The position numbers and the translations under genes are program-made. Below, one piece after another: positions 15,824 to 25,078 of a DNA stretch of 64,000 nt; within the stretch, counting starts at the first letter, position 1; each line of letters opens with the position of its first letter. The stretch comes from Desulfovibrionales bacterium (lineage in GTDB: Bacteria; Desulfobacterota; Desulfovibrionia; Desulfovibrionales; Desulfovibrionaceae), in the NCBI GenBank assembly GCA_030156255.1, contig JASGMV010000009.1, positions 1 to 64,000 of the forward strand. The letters run 5' to 3'. The notes under the pieces are model-generated. The model saw nothing but the letters and a program-made list of their open reading frames with translations, was not told the origin of the DNA and did no database searches.

Positions 15824-18800
15824 CCTCGAACAACATTTCCAGGTCCTCGCGGGTCAGGGACTTGAGAGCCGGCTGGCCCGGAATGATCGCCTCGGCCACG
15901 TCCTTCTTCTGCTCCTGCAGCTTCAGAATCTTCTCCTCCACCGTGTTCTGGCAGATCATCTTGTAGGCGAAGACCTGCCGTTTCTGGCCGATGCGGTGGG
16001 TGCGGTCCGTGGCCTGGTTCTCCACGGCCGGGTTCCACCACGGGTCGTAGTGGATCACGTAGTCGGCCGAGGTCAGGTTCAGGCCGGTGCCGCCGGCCTT
16101 AAGGGAGATGAGGAAGATGGGAATGTCCGGGTTCTCGTTGAAGCGGTCCACCTGCTCGAAGCGGTCCTTGCTGGAGCCGTCCAGATAGGCGAAGGGAATG
16201 TCCTTGATGGACAGCCAGGAGCGGATCACGTGCAGCATCTGCACGAACTGCGAGAACACCAGCACCTTGTGCCCGCCTTCCACGATGTCCGTGACCAGGT
16301 CTTTGAAGGCGTCGAACTTGCCCGAGGGCAGATTGGTCTCCACACCGGGCATGTCCAGTTTCAAAAGCCGCGGGTGGCAGCATATCTGGCGCAGTTTGAG
16401 CAAGGCGTCCAGAATGGACATCTGGGACTTGGCCATGCCCTTCTCCTCCACGGTCTTGAGAACCTGCTCTTTGAGCTTGGAGGCCAGGGCGTTGTACAAC
16501 TCGCGCTGTTCGTCGATGAGGTCGCAGTAATGGACGGTCTCGATCTTGGGCGGCAGGTCCTTGGCCACTTCCTTCTTGGTGCGGCGCAGGATGAACGGCT
16601 TGACCCGGTTGCGCAAGAGCTCCAGGGTCTCGTCGTCTCCGTCCTTGATGGGCTTGACGATGCCCCGCTGGAAGGTGTGCTGGGAGCCCAGAAAGCCCGG
16701 CATGAGAAATTCGAACAAGGACCACAGCTCGAACAGGTTGTTCTCGATGGGCGTGCCCGACAGGCACAGCCGCATGCCCGCGTCCAGCCGGCGCACGGAC
16801 TTGGCCGTGATGGTGTTGGGGTTCTTGATGTTCTGGGCCTCGTCCAGAATAACCAGATTGTAGGAGTACTTGAGCAACTCCTCCAGGTCGCGGCGCAGCA
16901 GCGCGTAGGTGGTGACGACCAAATCCGAACTCTTGATTTTCCGGAACAGGTCCTCGCGCCGGGAGCCGTAGATGATCAGCCGTGAAAGACTGGGCGTGAA
17001 CTTCGCCGCCTCGCGGTCCCAGTTGGGCAGCACCGAGGTGGGCACGATGATCAGGTTGGGCCCTTTGGCGCCCCGCGAAATGCAATGCTGGATGAACGAG
17101 AGGGTCTGGATGGTCTTTCCCAGGCCCATTTCGTCGGCCAGGATGCCGCCGAAGCCGTAATCGCGCAGGAAGTTGAGGTACGACAGCCCCTGAACCTGGT
17201 ACGGCCGCAACGTGGCGTTGACCCCTTCGGGCTGGCCCACGTCCTTGATCTGGCGAAAGCTGCTGATTTTCTCGCGAAGCTTGACGAAGTAGTCGTCGGT
17301 CTTGGCGTCGGGAATGTCGTCCAGCAGACGGTCCAGAACGGGAATTTCGTACTGTTGGAACTGCTTCTTGGGCGGCTTTTCGGGATCGAAGCCAAGGGTT
17401 TTGAGCGTCTGGCCCAGGCGGCGCAGCCAGGGCTCGGGCAGGCTGGTGTAGGAGCCGTCCTTGAGCTGGACGTAGCGCTTGCCTTTGGTCCAGGCCTCCC
17501 AGATGACCTCGATGGGCACTTTCTGGTCGTCGTAGGTAACGTTCAGGTCCAGCTCGAACCACTTCTCCTCTTCGTCCGAATTGATCTCGGCCGCGATGCT
17601 CGGTTTGGACAACCGGACCTTGTAGCGAGTGAGGTTCTTTTCGCCGTAGACGCGGTAGGCCTCCACCAACTGCGGGTAGTGGTCCAGAAGGAAATTGATA
17701 GCCTCCTCCTGCTCCATGAACCAGGCGCTGTTGGAGCGGGGCTGGAAGCCCATGGAGGCCAATTCGGCGAACAGCATGGCCTCCTCTTCGCGATCCCGGC
17801 GAATGAGGTAGGAGGAGCCCTCGAAGTGGTAGCTGCCGGTCTGCAGCTCGGGGTTGGGACCCGGCAGCGTGACCTCGCCGTGCTCGGTGTCGTAAACGTT
17901 CTGGATTTTGAGGGTCAGCAGGCTGCCTTCCTCGTCCAGGAACAATTTCGGATCGAAGGAGGCGGTCACGAAGATGGGCCCCATGCGCTCCAGGAAGTCC
18001 TCCTGGCCGTGCAGGTCCGAGACGGCGAACTGGGTCCAAACCCGGTCGATGAACTCGGAAATATCGACATGCGGGATGATGGGCGCTTCGGAAGCCATTT
18101 CCTGGACCAACTCCGGATCGAGCCCGGTCTGGACCGGATAGAATCCGTATTTCCAGTAGACCCACATGGGCAGCCGGCCGTAGAGGAAAATGTCCTGGCC
18201 GAGAATGGAGAACGGAGGCTTGCCCTCGCGGGCCAGCAGGATGTCGAAGGACAGCCCGTCTTCGGAAAGCTGGGGGGAAAGCTTGAGCTGCAGCGTCTCG
18301 GACTCTATGCGCAACGGCTTGTCCGTATCCTCGTGGAAGAGGTAGTACTCCCTGCGCACCGCCCGGAAAAACCAGGAGAGCAGCCCCGGCGGCAACACCA
18401 CGCGATGGCCGAAATAATCGAGGTTGTGCCCTATCTGTTCGGCTACGAAAGGAAGCTGGGGAGAATTTTCGCACCAGCCTTCATTGTTGATGATCTGCTC
18501 CAGGGTGATCTCGTTCTGCACCTGCGAAATGCCGGACTTGTTCTGCCGGGCGCGGAAAAAGGCCACCTGGAGGCGGCCCGGTTCGGGATAGAACCGGTAG
18601 ATGATGTAATGTTGGCCGGCCTCGGGCTCGAGCCGCGTTGCGAAATAGGGACGAAAGGCCTGGCGCCAGTCCGTGCGGGACTTGGGCGCCTCCTCTTCCG
18701 ACTCCGCGCTCAGGGAGCCGAGCAGCTTCAAGGCCGTGGCGGAAACGTGCCGGCAGACGCCGGTGAACGAATCGGGACAATTGCAGTAAAAGTTCACCGA

Positions 18801-19025
18801 TCCGTCGCGAATGTTGACGCCAAGCTCCGAAGCGTAATTCTGGAAGTCGTCGCCCTGGACCTGGCCGTCCACATCCCAGAATTGCTCGCGCTTTTTCAGC
18901 TCCACTTTCTGCACGCCGCCGGAGTCCACAATGGACTGAGCGCCTTCCAATATATATTCCGGAACGGTGTTCCGGACAAAATGGAGCAACAGCTCCCTGA
19001 CTTTTTCCTCTTCCGAATAACTCAT
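15819..19025 (-). CDS. SNF2-family DEAD/DEAH helicase with SWIM zinc finger
   Basis: This 1068-residue protein is a bacterial SNF2/HepA-like ATPase expected to translocate on double-stranded DNA or remodel protein-DNA complexes. Residues 81-93 carry a SWIM-type zinc finger (Cys81, Cys83, Cys91, His93). Residues about 150-560 form the poorly conserved bacterial SNF2-associated region. The SNF2 motor fills the C-terminal half: DEMGLGKT (Walker A), LDEAQNIKN (DEAQ box), LSGTPIENNL, and the helicase C motifs ending YDPWWNPAVENQATDR then THRIGQ. The gene is monocistronic, with a hairpin and repeat copy 4 directly after its stop codon. Its specific partner (RNA polymerase recycling or repair) cannot be told from sequence. 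Confidence 0.93.
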   Translation of the reverse strand: MSYSEEEKVRELLLHFVRNTVPEYILEGAQSIVDSGGVQKVELKKREQFWDVDGQVQGDDFQNYASELGVNIRDGSVNFYCNCPDSFTGVCRHVSATALKLLGSLSAESEEEAPKSRTDWRQAFRPYFATRLEPEAGQHYIIYRFYPEPGRLQVAFFRARQNKSGISQVQNEITLEQIINNEGWCENSPQLPFVAEQIGHNLDYFGHRVVLPPGLLSWFFRAVRREYYLFHEDTDKPLRIESETLQLKLSPQLSEDGLSFDILLAREGKPPFSILGQDIFLYGRLPMWVYWKYGFYPVQTGLDPELVQEMASEAPIIPHVDISEFIDRVWTQFAVSDLHGQEDFLERMGPIFVTASFDPKLFLDEEGSLLTLKIQNVYDTEHGEVTLPGPNPELQTGSYHFEGSSYLIRRDREEEAMLFAELASMGFQPRSNSAWFMEQEEAINFLLDHYPQLVEAYRVYGEKNLTRYKVRLSKPSIAAEINSDEEEKWFELDLNVTYDDQKVPIEVIWEAWTKGKRYVQLKDGSYTSLPEPWLRRLGQTLKTLGFDPEKPPKKQFQQYEIPVLDRLLDDIPDAKTDDYFVKLREKISSFRQIKDVGQPEGVNATLRPYQVQGLSYLNFLRDYGFGGILADEMGLGKTIQTLSFIQHCISRGAKGPNLIIVPTSVLPNWDREAAKFTPSLSRLIIYGSRREDLFRKIKSSDLVVTTYALLRRDLEELLKYSYNLVILDEAQNIKNPNTITAKSVRRLDAGMRLCLSGTPIENNLFELWSLFEFLMPGFLGSQHTFQRGIVKPIKDGDDETLELLRNRVKPFILRRTKKEVAKDLPPKIETVHYCDLIDEQRELYNALASKLKEQVLKTVEEKGMAKSQMSILDALLKLRQICCHPRLLKLDMPGVETNLPSGKFDAFKDLVTDIVEGGHKVLVFSQFVQMLHVIRSWLSIKDIPFAYLDGSSKDRFEQVDRFNENPDIPIFLISLKAGGTGLNLTSADYVIHYDPWWNPAVENQATDRTHRIGQKRQVFAYKMICQNTVEEKILKLQEQKKDVAEAIIPGQPALKSLTREDLEMLFEV

Positions 19026-19250
19026 ATGCGTACTAGGCCCATCGGGGCCGCGGCTCCACGTGTTTTTTTCTGCGCTCTACGCCGGCTTTTCGCGTGGGGC
19101 GAAGGAACGCCAACAGCACCATTTAATCAAATTTCAGGGGCTAGGCAAGTGGCGCTTGGCTTTTCCCTGCGGGTTTGACATACTTGGAGCGCTTGGCCCC
19201 AATATAATTGCTTGCGATTCTCGTCCATTGACCAATCCCGGGAGGAAAAC

Positions 19251-20903
19251 TTGAGGCGACGAGCCCTTTTTCTGGCTCTTGTCATTGCATGGTGTTCGCT
19301 TCTCGCCTGCTCCGGCGGCGAGCGCGGCGGCGAACCCGAAGCGAACTATTCCTCAGCCCCCGGCCCCGCGGTCGACGGGGGGAGGATCGTGCAGGCCACG
19401 CTCGGGGAACCGGACAACCTCATCCCTCCCCTTTCGACGAGCGGTTCGTCCCACGCGGTCACGGAGCTGATCTACGTCGCGCCGCTGCGCTACGACAAGG
19501 ACCTGCAACTGACGCCCTGGGCCGCGGAATCCTACCAGGTTCTGGAGGAAGGGCAACTCCTGCGGTTCAAGCTGCGCAAGGACATCCGCTGGTTCGACGG
19601 AACGCCCCTGACCGCCGACGACGTGGAGTTCACCTATCGGCTCATGACCGACCCCAAAACGCCCACGGCCTACGCCGAAGACTTTCTCGCCATATCCTCC
19701 TTCAACAAGACCGGGCCTTATTCTTTCGAGGTCCGATACGACAAACCCTTTGCGCGGGCTCTGGTCACGTGGGCCCAGGAAATCCTGCCCAAACACGCCC
19801 TGGAGGGCCAGGACCTGCTGGCCACGCCCCTGTCCCGCGCGCCCTTGGGCGCCGGACCCTACAAGCTGGCCCAGTGGGATGCGGGCGACAAACTGGTCCT
19901 CAAGGCCAACCAGGACTACTTTCTGGGGCGTCCGCACATCGACGAGGTCGTGCTGCGCGTCATCCCCGACCTGGCCACTCAATTTCTGGAGCTCAAGGCC
20001 GGCGGACTCGACATGATGGATCTGACGCCGCAGCAGTATCTTTTCCAGACCAAGGACGACTTCTGGCGAACGAACTACAACAAATACAAATATCTCTCTT
20101 TCGGATACACTTACCTGGGCTTCAACCTTCGCCGGCCGATGTTTCAGGATGTGCGCGTGCGCCAAGCCCTCAGCTACGCCATCGACAAGCAAGAGCTGGT
20201 CAAGGGCGTGCTGCTCGGAATGGGCCAACCCGCCATGGGGCCGTACAAACCCGGAACGTGGGTGTACAACGACAAGCTGACGCCCTACGGATACCATCCT
20301 GACAAGGCCGAAGAGCTGCTCGACGAGGCGGGCTGGACCGACTCGGACAAGGACGGCGTGCGGGACAAGAACGGCGAGCCTTTCGCGTTCACGATCCTGA
20401 CCAACCAGGGCAACACGCAGCGCATCAAGACGGCCACCATCATCCAGCGCCGGCTGGCCGACGTAGGGATCAAGGTTCAGGTGCGCACCATCGAATGGGC
20501 CGCCTTCATCAAGGAATTCATCGACAAAGGCAGATTCGACGCGGTCATTCTCGGCTGGAACATCCTGCAGGACCCGGATTTGTTCGACGTATGGCACTCC
20601 TCCAAGGCCAAAAACGGGGGGCTCAATTTCGTCGATTACGAAAACGCCGAACTCGACAAACTCCTGGAGGAGGGCCGGCGCACCGTCGAACAGTCCAAAC
20701 GCAAAAAAATCTATGACCAGGTCCAGGAAATCCTGCACCGAGACCAGCCGTACGTGTTCTTGTACGTTCCGGACGCCCTGCCCATTGTCCAGGCCCGCAT
20801 CCAGAACATTCACCCCGCCCCCGCGGGCATTGGCTACAACTTCACCGAATGGTGGATACCGAAACAATGGCGACAGAGGCAATCACGACAACCCGCCCCT
20901 TGA
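19251..20903 (+). CDS. Peptide/nickel-type ABC transporter substrate-binding lipoprotein
   Basis: The TTG at 19251 follows GGAGG by 5 bases and gives a short signal peptide MRRRALFLALVIAW ending in the lipobox LLAC, so I prefer it to the ATG at 19212. The 550-residue product is a family 5 extracellular solute-binding protein (OppA/DppA type). It has the early DNLIPPLSTSGSS, the GQLLRFKLRKDIRWFDGTPL block, AEDVEF-like TADDVEFTYRLM and the DVRVRQALSYAIDKQELVKG motif. It should deliver oligopeptides or a related ligand to an inner-membrane permease. No permease or ATPase gene is adjacent. Its 3' end overlaps the rel gene by about 50 bases in another frame. Confidence 0.9.
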   Translation: MRRRALFLALVIAWCSLLACSGGERGGEPEANYSSAPGPAVDGGRIVQATLGEPDNLIPPLSTSGSSHAVTELIYVAPLRYDKDLQLTPWAAESYQVLEEGQLLRFKLRKDIRWFDGTPLTADDVEFTYRLMTDPKTPTAYAEDFLAISSFNKTGPYSFEVRYDKPFARALVTWAQEILPKHALEGQDLLATPLSRAPLGAGPYKLAQWDAGDKLVLKANQDYFLGRPHIDEVVLRVIPDLATQFLELKAGGLDMMDLTPQQYLFQTKDDFWRTNYNKYKYLSFGYTYLGFNLRRPMFQDVRVRQALSYAIDKQELVKGVLLGMGQPAMGPYKPGTWVYNDKLTPYGYHPDKAEELLDEAGWTDSDKDGVRDKNGEPFAFTILTNQGNTQRIKTATIIQRRLADVGIKVQVRTIEWAAFIKEFIDKGRFDAVILGWNILQDPDLFDVWHSSKAKNGGLNFVDYENAELDKLLEEGRRTVEQSKRKKIYDQVQEILHRDQPYVFLYVPDALPIVQARIQNIHPAPAGIGYNFTEWWIPKQWRQRQSRQPAP

Positions 20904-23065
20904 TCCGGATTACCGAGATCATGGACAAGGTCGGCTCCTACATCGACAATCCCGACCTTGGCCTGATCCAACGGGCGTACATCTTTTCGGCGAAGGCCCA
21001 TGAGGGACAGGTGCGCCTGTCGGGCGAACCCTACCTCATGCACCCCCTCAACGTGGCGCTGATCCTGGCGAACATGCGCATGGACGAGGCGTCCATCGCC
21101 GCGGGTCTGCTCCACGACACCGTGGAGGACACCCACGCCACGGTGGACGAAATCGAGGAGCTTTTCGGCGAGAACGTCGCCGACATCGTGGACGGGGTGA
21201 CCAAGATCAGCTTGATGGAGTTCGACTCCAAGGAGGCGGCCAAGGGCGAAAGCATCCGAAAAATGATCCTGGCCATGGCCGAGGACATCCGCGTGCTCAT
21301 CGTCAAGCTGGCCGACCGGTTGCACAATCTGCGAACCCTGGGCTACCAGTCCTCCGCCAAGCAACGGGCCATCGCCCAAGAAACCATGGACCTCTATTCG
21401 CCTCTGGCCAACCGCCTGGGGCTCCACCACGTCAAGCTGGAGATGGACGACCTGTGCCTCAAATACCTCAAGCCGGACATCTACGAGCAGATCAAAAACG
21501 GCGTGAGCCACCGCTTCACGAGCTCCCAGCAGTACATCGACCAGGTCATCTCCAGGCTGGAGAAGCTGCTGGCCAAGAACAAGATTAAAGGACGCATCTT
21601 CGGCCGGGCCAAGAACGTCTATTCCATTTACAGCAAAATGGTCCGCCAGAGGCTGGACCTGGACCAGGTCCACGACCTCATCGCCTTCCGGATCATCGTG
21701 CCGGCCGTGAAGGACTGCTACGCCGTGCTCGGCCTCGTCCACGCCGAATGGATGCCGGCGCCCGGCAGGTTCAAGGACTACATCTCCATTCCCAAAGCCA
21801 ACATGTACCAGTCGCTGCACACCACGGTCATCGGACCGGAGGGCGAACGCATCGAGATACAAATCCGCACGGAGGAGATGCACAAAATCGCGGAATACGG
21901 CGTGGCCGCCCATTGGCAATACAAGGAAGGCCCCAAAAAAGACGGACACTCCCGCGACGCCCAACGCTTCACTTGGCTGCGCCAAATCCTGGACTGGCAA
22001 AGGGAGCTGAAGGACCCTCGCGAGTTCATGGCCTCCCTGCGCTTCGACCTGTTCAGCGACGAAGTCTACGTGTTCACGCCGCACGGCGAGGTGAAGGAGC
22101 TGCCGGACGGAGCCACGCCCGTGGACTTCGCCTTTCTCATCCACACCGAGGTGGGAACCCACTGTTCCGGAGCGCGGGTGAACGGCAAGCTCGTGCCGTT
22201 GCACACCCCGCTCACGAACGGGGACACGGTGGAGATCTTCACGGACAAAAACCGCAGCCCCAGCCGGGACTGGCTCAAGTTCGTCAAGACGGCCAAGGCC
22301 CGCACCCGGATCAAGCAATGGATTCGCACCGAGGAGCGCGCCAAGGCCATCTCCCTGGGCCGAGAGATGCTCGAAAAGGAAGGCCGGCGCATGGACATGA
22401 ACGTCGCCAAGCTCATCCGCGACGGGCGCATGGCCAAGCTGGCGGAAAAATTCTCCTTCACCAGCGCCGACGACCTCATGTCCTACGTCGGCTATTCGCG
22501 CGTCACGCCGCGCAAAGTGCTCCGGCGCATGTGGGACATGCTGCGCGGCGAAGGAGAGTCGCCGCAGGAGCCGGAGGAGCCGCCGCGCCAGGAGCGCAAG
22601 GACGGCCAGAAAACCCCGCCCAAGTCCGAAGCGGTGCTCATCAAGGGCGTGGACGACGTGCTGCTCCGTTTTGCGGGCTGCTGCAATCCGCTGCCCGGCG
22701 ATCCCATCGTGGGCTACATCAGCCGCGGCCGGGGCGTCACCATCCACACAAGCGACTGCCCCAACGTCAAGACCTTCGAACCGGAGCGGATCATCAGCGT
22801 CTCCTGGGCCGGGGAGGAGGACGACCATCCGTACCCGGCCAAGATCAAGTTCAAGTGCAAAAACACCAAAGGCGTTCTGGCCCGGGTCTGCATGACGCTC
22901 GCCGACCAGGACGTCAACATCGCCTCCGGAAATTTCTCCTCCAGCGTGGACGGATTCACGGAAATGGAGTTCACCGTCGAGGTTCGCGACGCCGACCACC
23001 TGTATCGGACCATCTCCAAGGTCACGAAAGTGGATGGAGTGTTGGAGGTGAGCCGGGTATCCTGA
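20849..23065 (+). CDS. rel: Bifunctional (p)ppGpp synthetase/hydrolase Rel/SpoT
   Basis: The 738-residue product has the full Rel architecture. The HD hydrolase domain (about 45-200) has the metal-binding His-Asp at 89-90 and EDT following. The synthetase domain lies at about 240-380, then TGS (about 400-460), a helical region and the C-terminal ACT domain (about 660-735). The RFKD motif in GRFKDYISIPKANMYQS is typical of bifunctional enzymes, whereas monofunctional RelA usually has an acidic version. With an intact HD site, both synthesis and breakdown of the alarmone are expected. The start is uncertain: ATG at 20849, 20867 or 20921 are possible and none has a strong Shine-Dalgarno. Overlap with the upstream lipoprotein gene suggests coupling. 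Confidence 0.93.
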   Translation: MVDTETMATEAITTTRPLIRITEIMDKVGSYIDNPDLGLIQRAYIFSAKAHEGQVRLSGEPYLMHPLNVALILANMRMDEASIAAGLLHDTVEDTHATVDEIEELFGENVADIVDGVTKISLMEFDSKEAAKGESIRKMILAMAEDIRVLIVKLADRLHNLRTLGYQSSAKQRAIAQETMDLYSPLANRLGLHHVKLEMDDLCLKYLKPDIYEQIKNGVSHRFTSSQQYIDQVISRLEKLLAKNKIKGRIFGRAKNVYSIYSKMVRQRLDLDQVHDLIAFRIIVPAVKDCYAVLGLVHAEWMPAPGRFKDYISIPKANMYQSLHTTVIGPEGERIEIQIRTEEMHKIAEYGVAAHWQYKEGPKKDGHSRDAQRFTWLRQILDWQRELKDPREFMASLRFDLFSDEVYVFTPHGEVKELPDGATPVDFAFLIHTEVGTHCSGARVNGKLVPLHTPLTNGDTVEIFTDKNRSPSRDWLKFVKTAKARTRIKQWIRTEERAKAISLGREMLEKEGRRMDMNVAKLIRDGRMAKLAEKFSFTSADDLMSYVGYSRVTPRKVLRRMWDMLRGEGESPQEPEEPPRQERKDGQKTPPKSEAVLIKGVDDVLLRFAGCCNPLPGDPIVGYISRGRGVTIHTSDCPNVKTFEPERIISVSWAGEEDDHPYPAKIKFKCKNTKGVLARVCMTLADQDVNIASGNFSSSVDGFTEMEFTVEVRDADHLYRTISKVTKVDGVLEVSRVS

Positions 23066-23305
23066 AAACTACGGCATACTCATAATTAATCTCCACAGCG
23101 CTTCAGACAAGCTATGGCAACGCCTCCAACCTTTTTTTGCCATCCTCGCCAGGAATGGCGGGGCAGGCCATCCGAAGACGCCTCCCAAACTTGCGCGACA
23201 TCCCGACGTGGAGAATTCTCCAAAAATCACTCTGGGCGGCAACACAACAACAAATTGCAGAAGAAGGGAACCTCATTACCGTTCGCCCGCCCTTGTCCAC
23301 CGTCT

Positions 23306-24439
23306 TTACTCTTTCCGAGGGGCAGCGTATCTTTCCACCAGCTCGACGTAAGGCTCCAAGCCGGAAAGCACATCATCCGGCCAGGAAAAAGGGCCAGGGG
23401 CCGGCCCGGCCTGCACCTTTCGCAGCACGCGGCGAAGCTCTTCCACATCACCAGGATCCCGGACCAGATTTTCACGGGGGAGGAACCGGGCGCTTCCGTT
23501 GTTCGCGCTGGAAACCGCCCGGAGTCCGCAGGCCAGAGCCTCCAGCACGGCATTGGAGCAGGCATCGTAGAAAGTGTCCAGAATGAACAGGTCCGCGCGG
23601 TTGTAGAAGCGCAGCATGTCGTCCACCCGGCCCCAAAAGACAACGCGATTCTCCACACCGAGGCTTCTGGCGAGCCGGAGATATTTCGCGGGATTCCGCC
23701 CGCCTGCCACGTGCAGCACATGGTTCTCCGGCAAGCTGGCCAACGCATGTAGAAGCGGGCGGATGCCTTTAAGAACAAAGTTGGTGGCCGCTGTGGCCAT
23801 GACAATGGTCCCCGGGGCGATGTTCGCTTCCCTGCGCCATGCCTCACGGGTTTGCGCGTCCACCGCATAAAATCGTTCCAGGTCTGGCTTGTTGTAAATG
23901 ACCGTGATGTCGTCCCGGTTCAGCTGCGGGTAGGCCTCGATGATCCAGTCGCGCACGAGATCGGATACGGCAATGATCTTGTTGCTATTGCGCATACGAG
24001 CATTGTCCAGAAAATGAATGGCCCAATTGGCCGGAGAGAGGTGGCGGGAAAGCATTTTCATGGTCCTAGGCAAGCCCTCCGGCCACGCCAGTTTGGAAAG
24101 CCGCCAGAAAACGGACAGGGGGCCGCCGCCAATACGGAGAATATCCTGATGCACGGTCTTGCCCAAGCCGAACACCACGTCATACCCGCCTTTTCTTCGA
24201 GCCACCTCCGCGGCCGCGGCAAACCACGCCACCTTAATGAAACGCAAGCCTCCAAAGCGTCCGACCACCACGGGCGTCACGCCTGCAGGGGGGGCGGTTT
24301 CGCATCGGGAGCAAATGAAATCCACACGGTGGCCCCGCCGCGCCAGGGCCTCGGAAAGACGCCAAGCAAAACCTTCGGCCCCGCCGTAGCGGCTGAAACG
24401 TGGCATCATTACAGCCAGTTCAAGATATTCTCGTTCCAT
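23306..24439 (-). CDS. GT4-family glycosyltransferase (LPS core type)
   Basis: This 377-residue protein is a retaining GT-B glycosyltransferase. The N-terminal domain opens with LAVMMPRFSRYGGAEGFAW, a nucleotide-sugar transferase start with the GGAE-type glycine motif. The C-terminal domain carries DTFYDACSNAVLEALACGL, the GT4 donor-binding E-x7-E region. The middle part, KTVHQDILRIGGG, resembles WaaG-like enzymes that build the LPS core, so a heptose- or glucose-transfer role is likely but not proven. AAGGAG precedes the ATG by 6 bases. No other LPS gene is adjacent, and the upstream flank is an IS-scarred region. Confidence 0.88.
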   Translation of the reverse strand: MEREYLELAVMMPRFSRYGGAEGFAWRLSEALARRGHRVDFICSRCETAPPAGVTPVVVGRFGGLRFIKVAWFAAAAEVARRKGGYDVVFGLGKTVHQDILRIGGGPLSVFWRLSKLAWPEGLPRTMKMLSRHLSPANWAIHFLDNARMRNSNKIIAVSDLVRDWIIEAYPQLNRDDITVIYNKPDLERFYAVDAQTREAWRREANIAPGTIVMATAATNFVLKGIRPLLHALASLPENHVLHVAGGRNPAKYLRLARSLGVENRVVFWGRVDDMLRFYNRADLFILDTFYDACSNAVLEALACGLRAVSSANNGSARFLPRENLVRDPGDVEELRRVLRKVQAGPAPGPFSWPDDVLSGLEPYVELVERYAAPRKE

Positions 24440-24682
24440 TGCTGCTCCTTCACAGCTGGAGTTGCCCCATTAAACCGGACACCCCAATTCGAACATTCCC
24501 GAACCGCAGCCTCCGACGGAACTCTTATGAGCCCACTCTCGGCGGCGCCCGCCGGCTCACACCGGTCAGGCTCCGACATCTCCTCTTTCCCGATGTATTC
24601 CCTGAACGACAGCATCCGCAAGTCGTTGTGCGGGTGTTTCTCGTCACCCACCGGCGGTCAGGCGCGTGAGAGCGTTCCGGCG
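24440..24682. other. Scrambled intergenic sequence before the IS5 remnant
   Basis: This stretch has several short frames on both strands but none with a credible start. Its base use and patchy similarity to transposon-like coding suggest old insertion debris joined to the IS5 fragment. I cannot assign a second element. Confidence 0.35.
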
Positions 24683-24995
24683 CCGGAAAGGATCAAGGGA
24701 CTCCAGGTCGAATACGTTGTCGCAGACAAGGGCTATGACAGTAACAGCCTAATAAGTCATCTCATCGGGCAGAATGTGAAGCTTGTTATTCCGCTCACAA
24801 AGAGTCGTCTCGCCCCGCGCGAATACGACAAACACATTTACAAAGAACGGCATTTCGTAGCGTGCTTCTTCTGCAAAATCAAAGAGTACAGACGACTAGC
24901 CACCCGTGACCAGAAATTGACAATTTTTATTGGGTAATGGTGACTATCGCTTCATACCCATCTGCTTGCGATAATTTGAAAACACGCCTTAGTTG
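24683..24995 (+). pseudogene. IS5-family transposase fragment
   Basis: A short C-terminal piece of an IS5/IS427-type DDE transposase. Recognisable blocks in order are VEYVVADKGYDS (the second catalytic Asp), VIPLTKSR, REYDKHIYKERHFVACFFCK (with the catalytic Glu) and KEYRRLATR. The frame stops at 24937 after TIFIG. Moving to another frame restores MVTIAS, the usual family ending, so there is a frameshift near 24935. The N-terminal half with the first Asp is missing and no terminal repeats are visible. This is a dead remnant; it lies between the glycosyltransferase gene and the hybrid kinase gene. Confidence 0.8.
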
Positions 24996-25078
24996 CGCTT
25001 CAGCGTCAAGAAGCTTAGATTAGAAATCTATGCCCCTTTGTCTTGGAACTATGACGCCCAACCAAGCAAGGACGTACG

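Noticed and set aside
17085-19178. Long open frame antisense to the SNF2 helicase
   Set aside because: It mirrors the codons of a clear SNF2 gene and shows no motif or ribosome-binding site.
20834-22999. 721-codon frame antisense to rel
   Set aside because: Shadow of rel; composition is His/Val/Gly-rich as expected for an antisense frame in GC-rich DNA.
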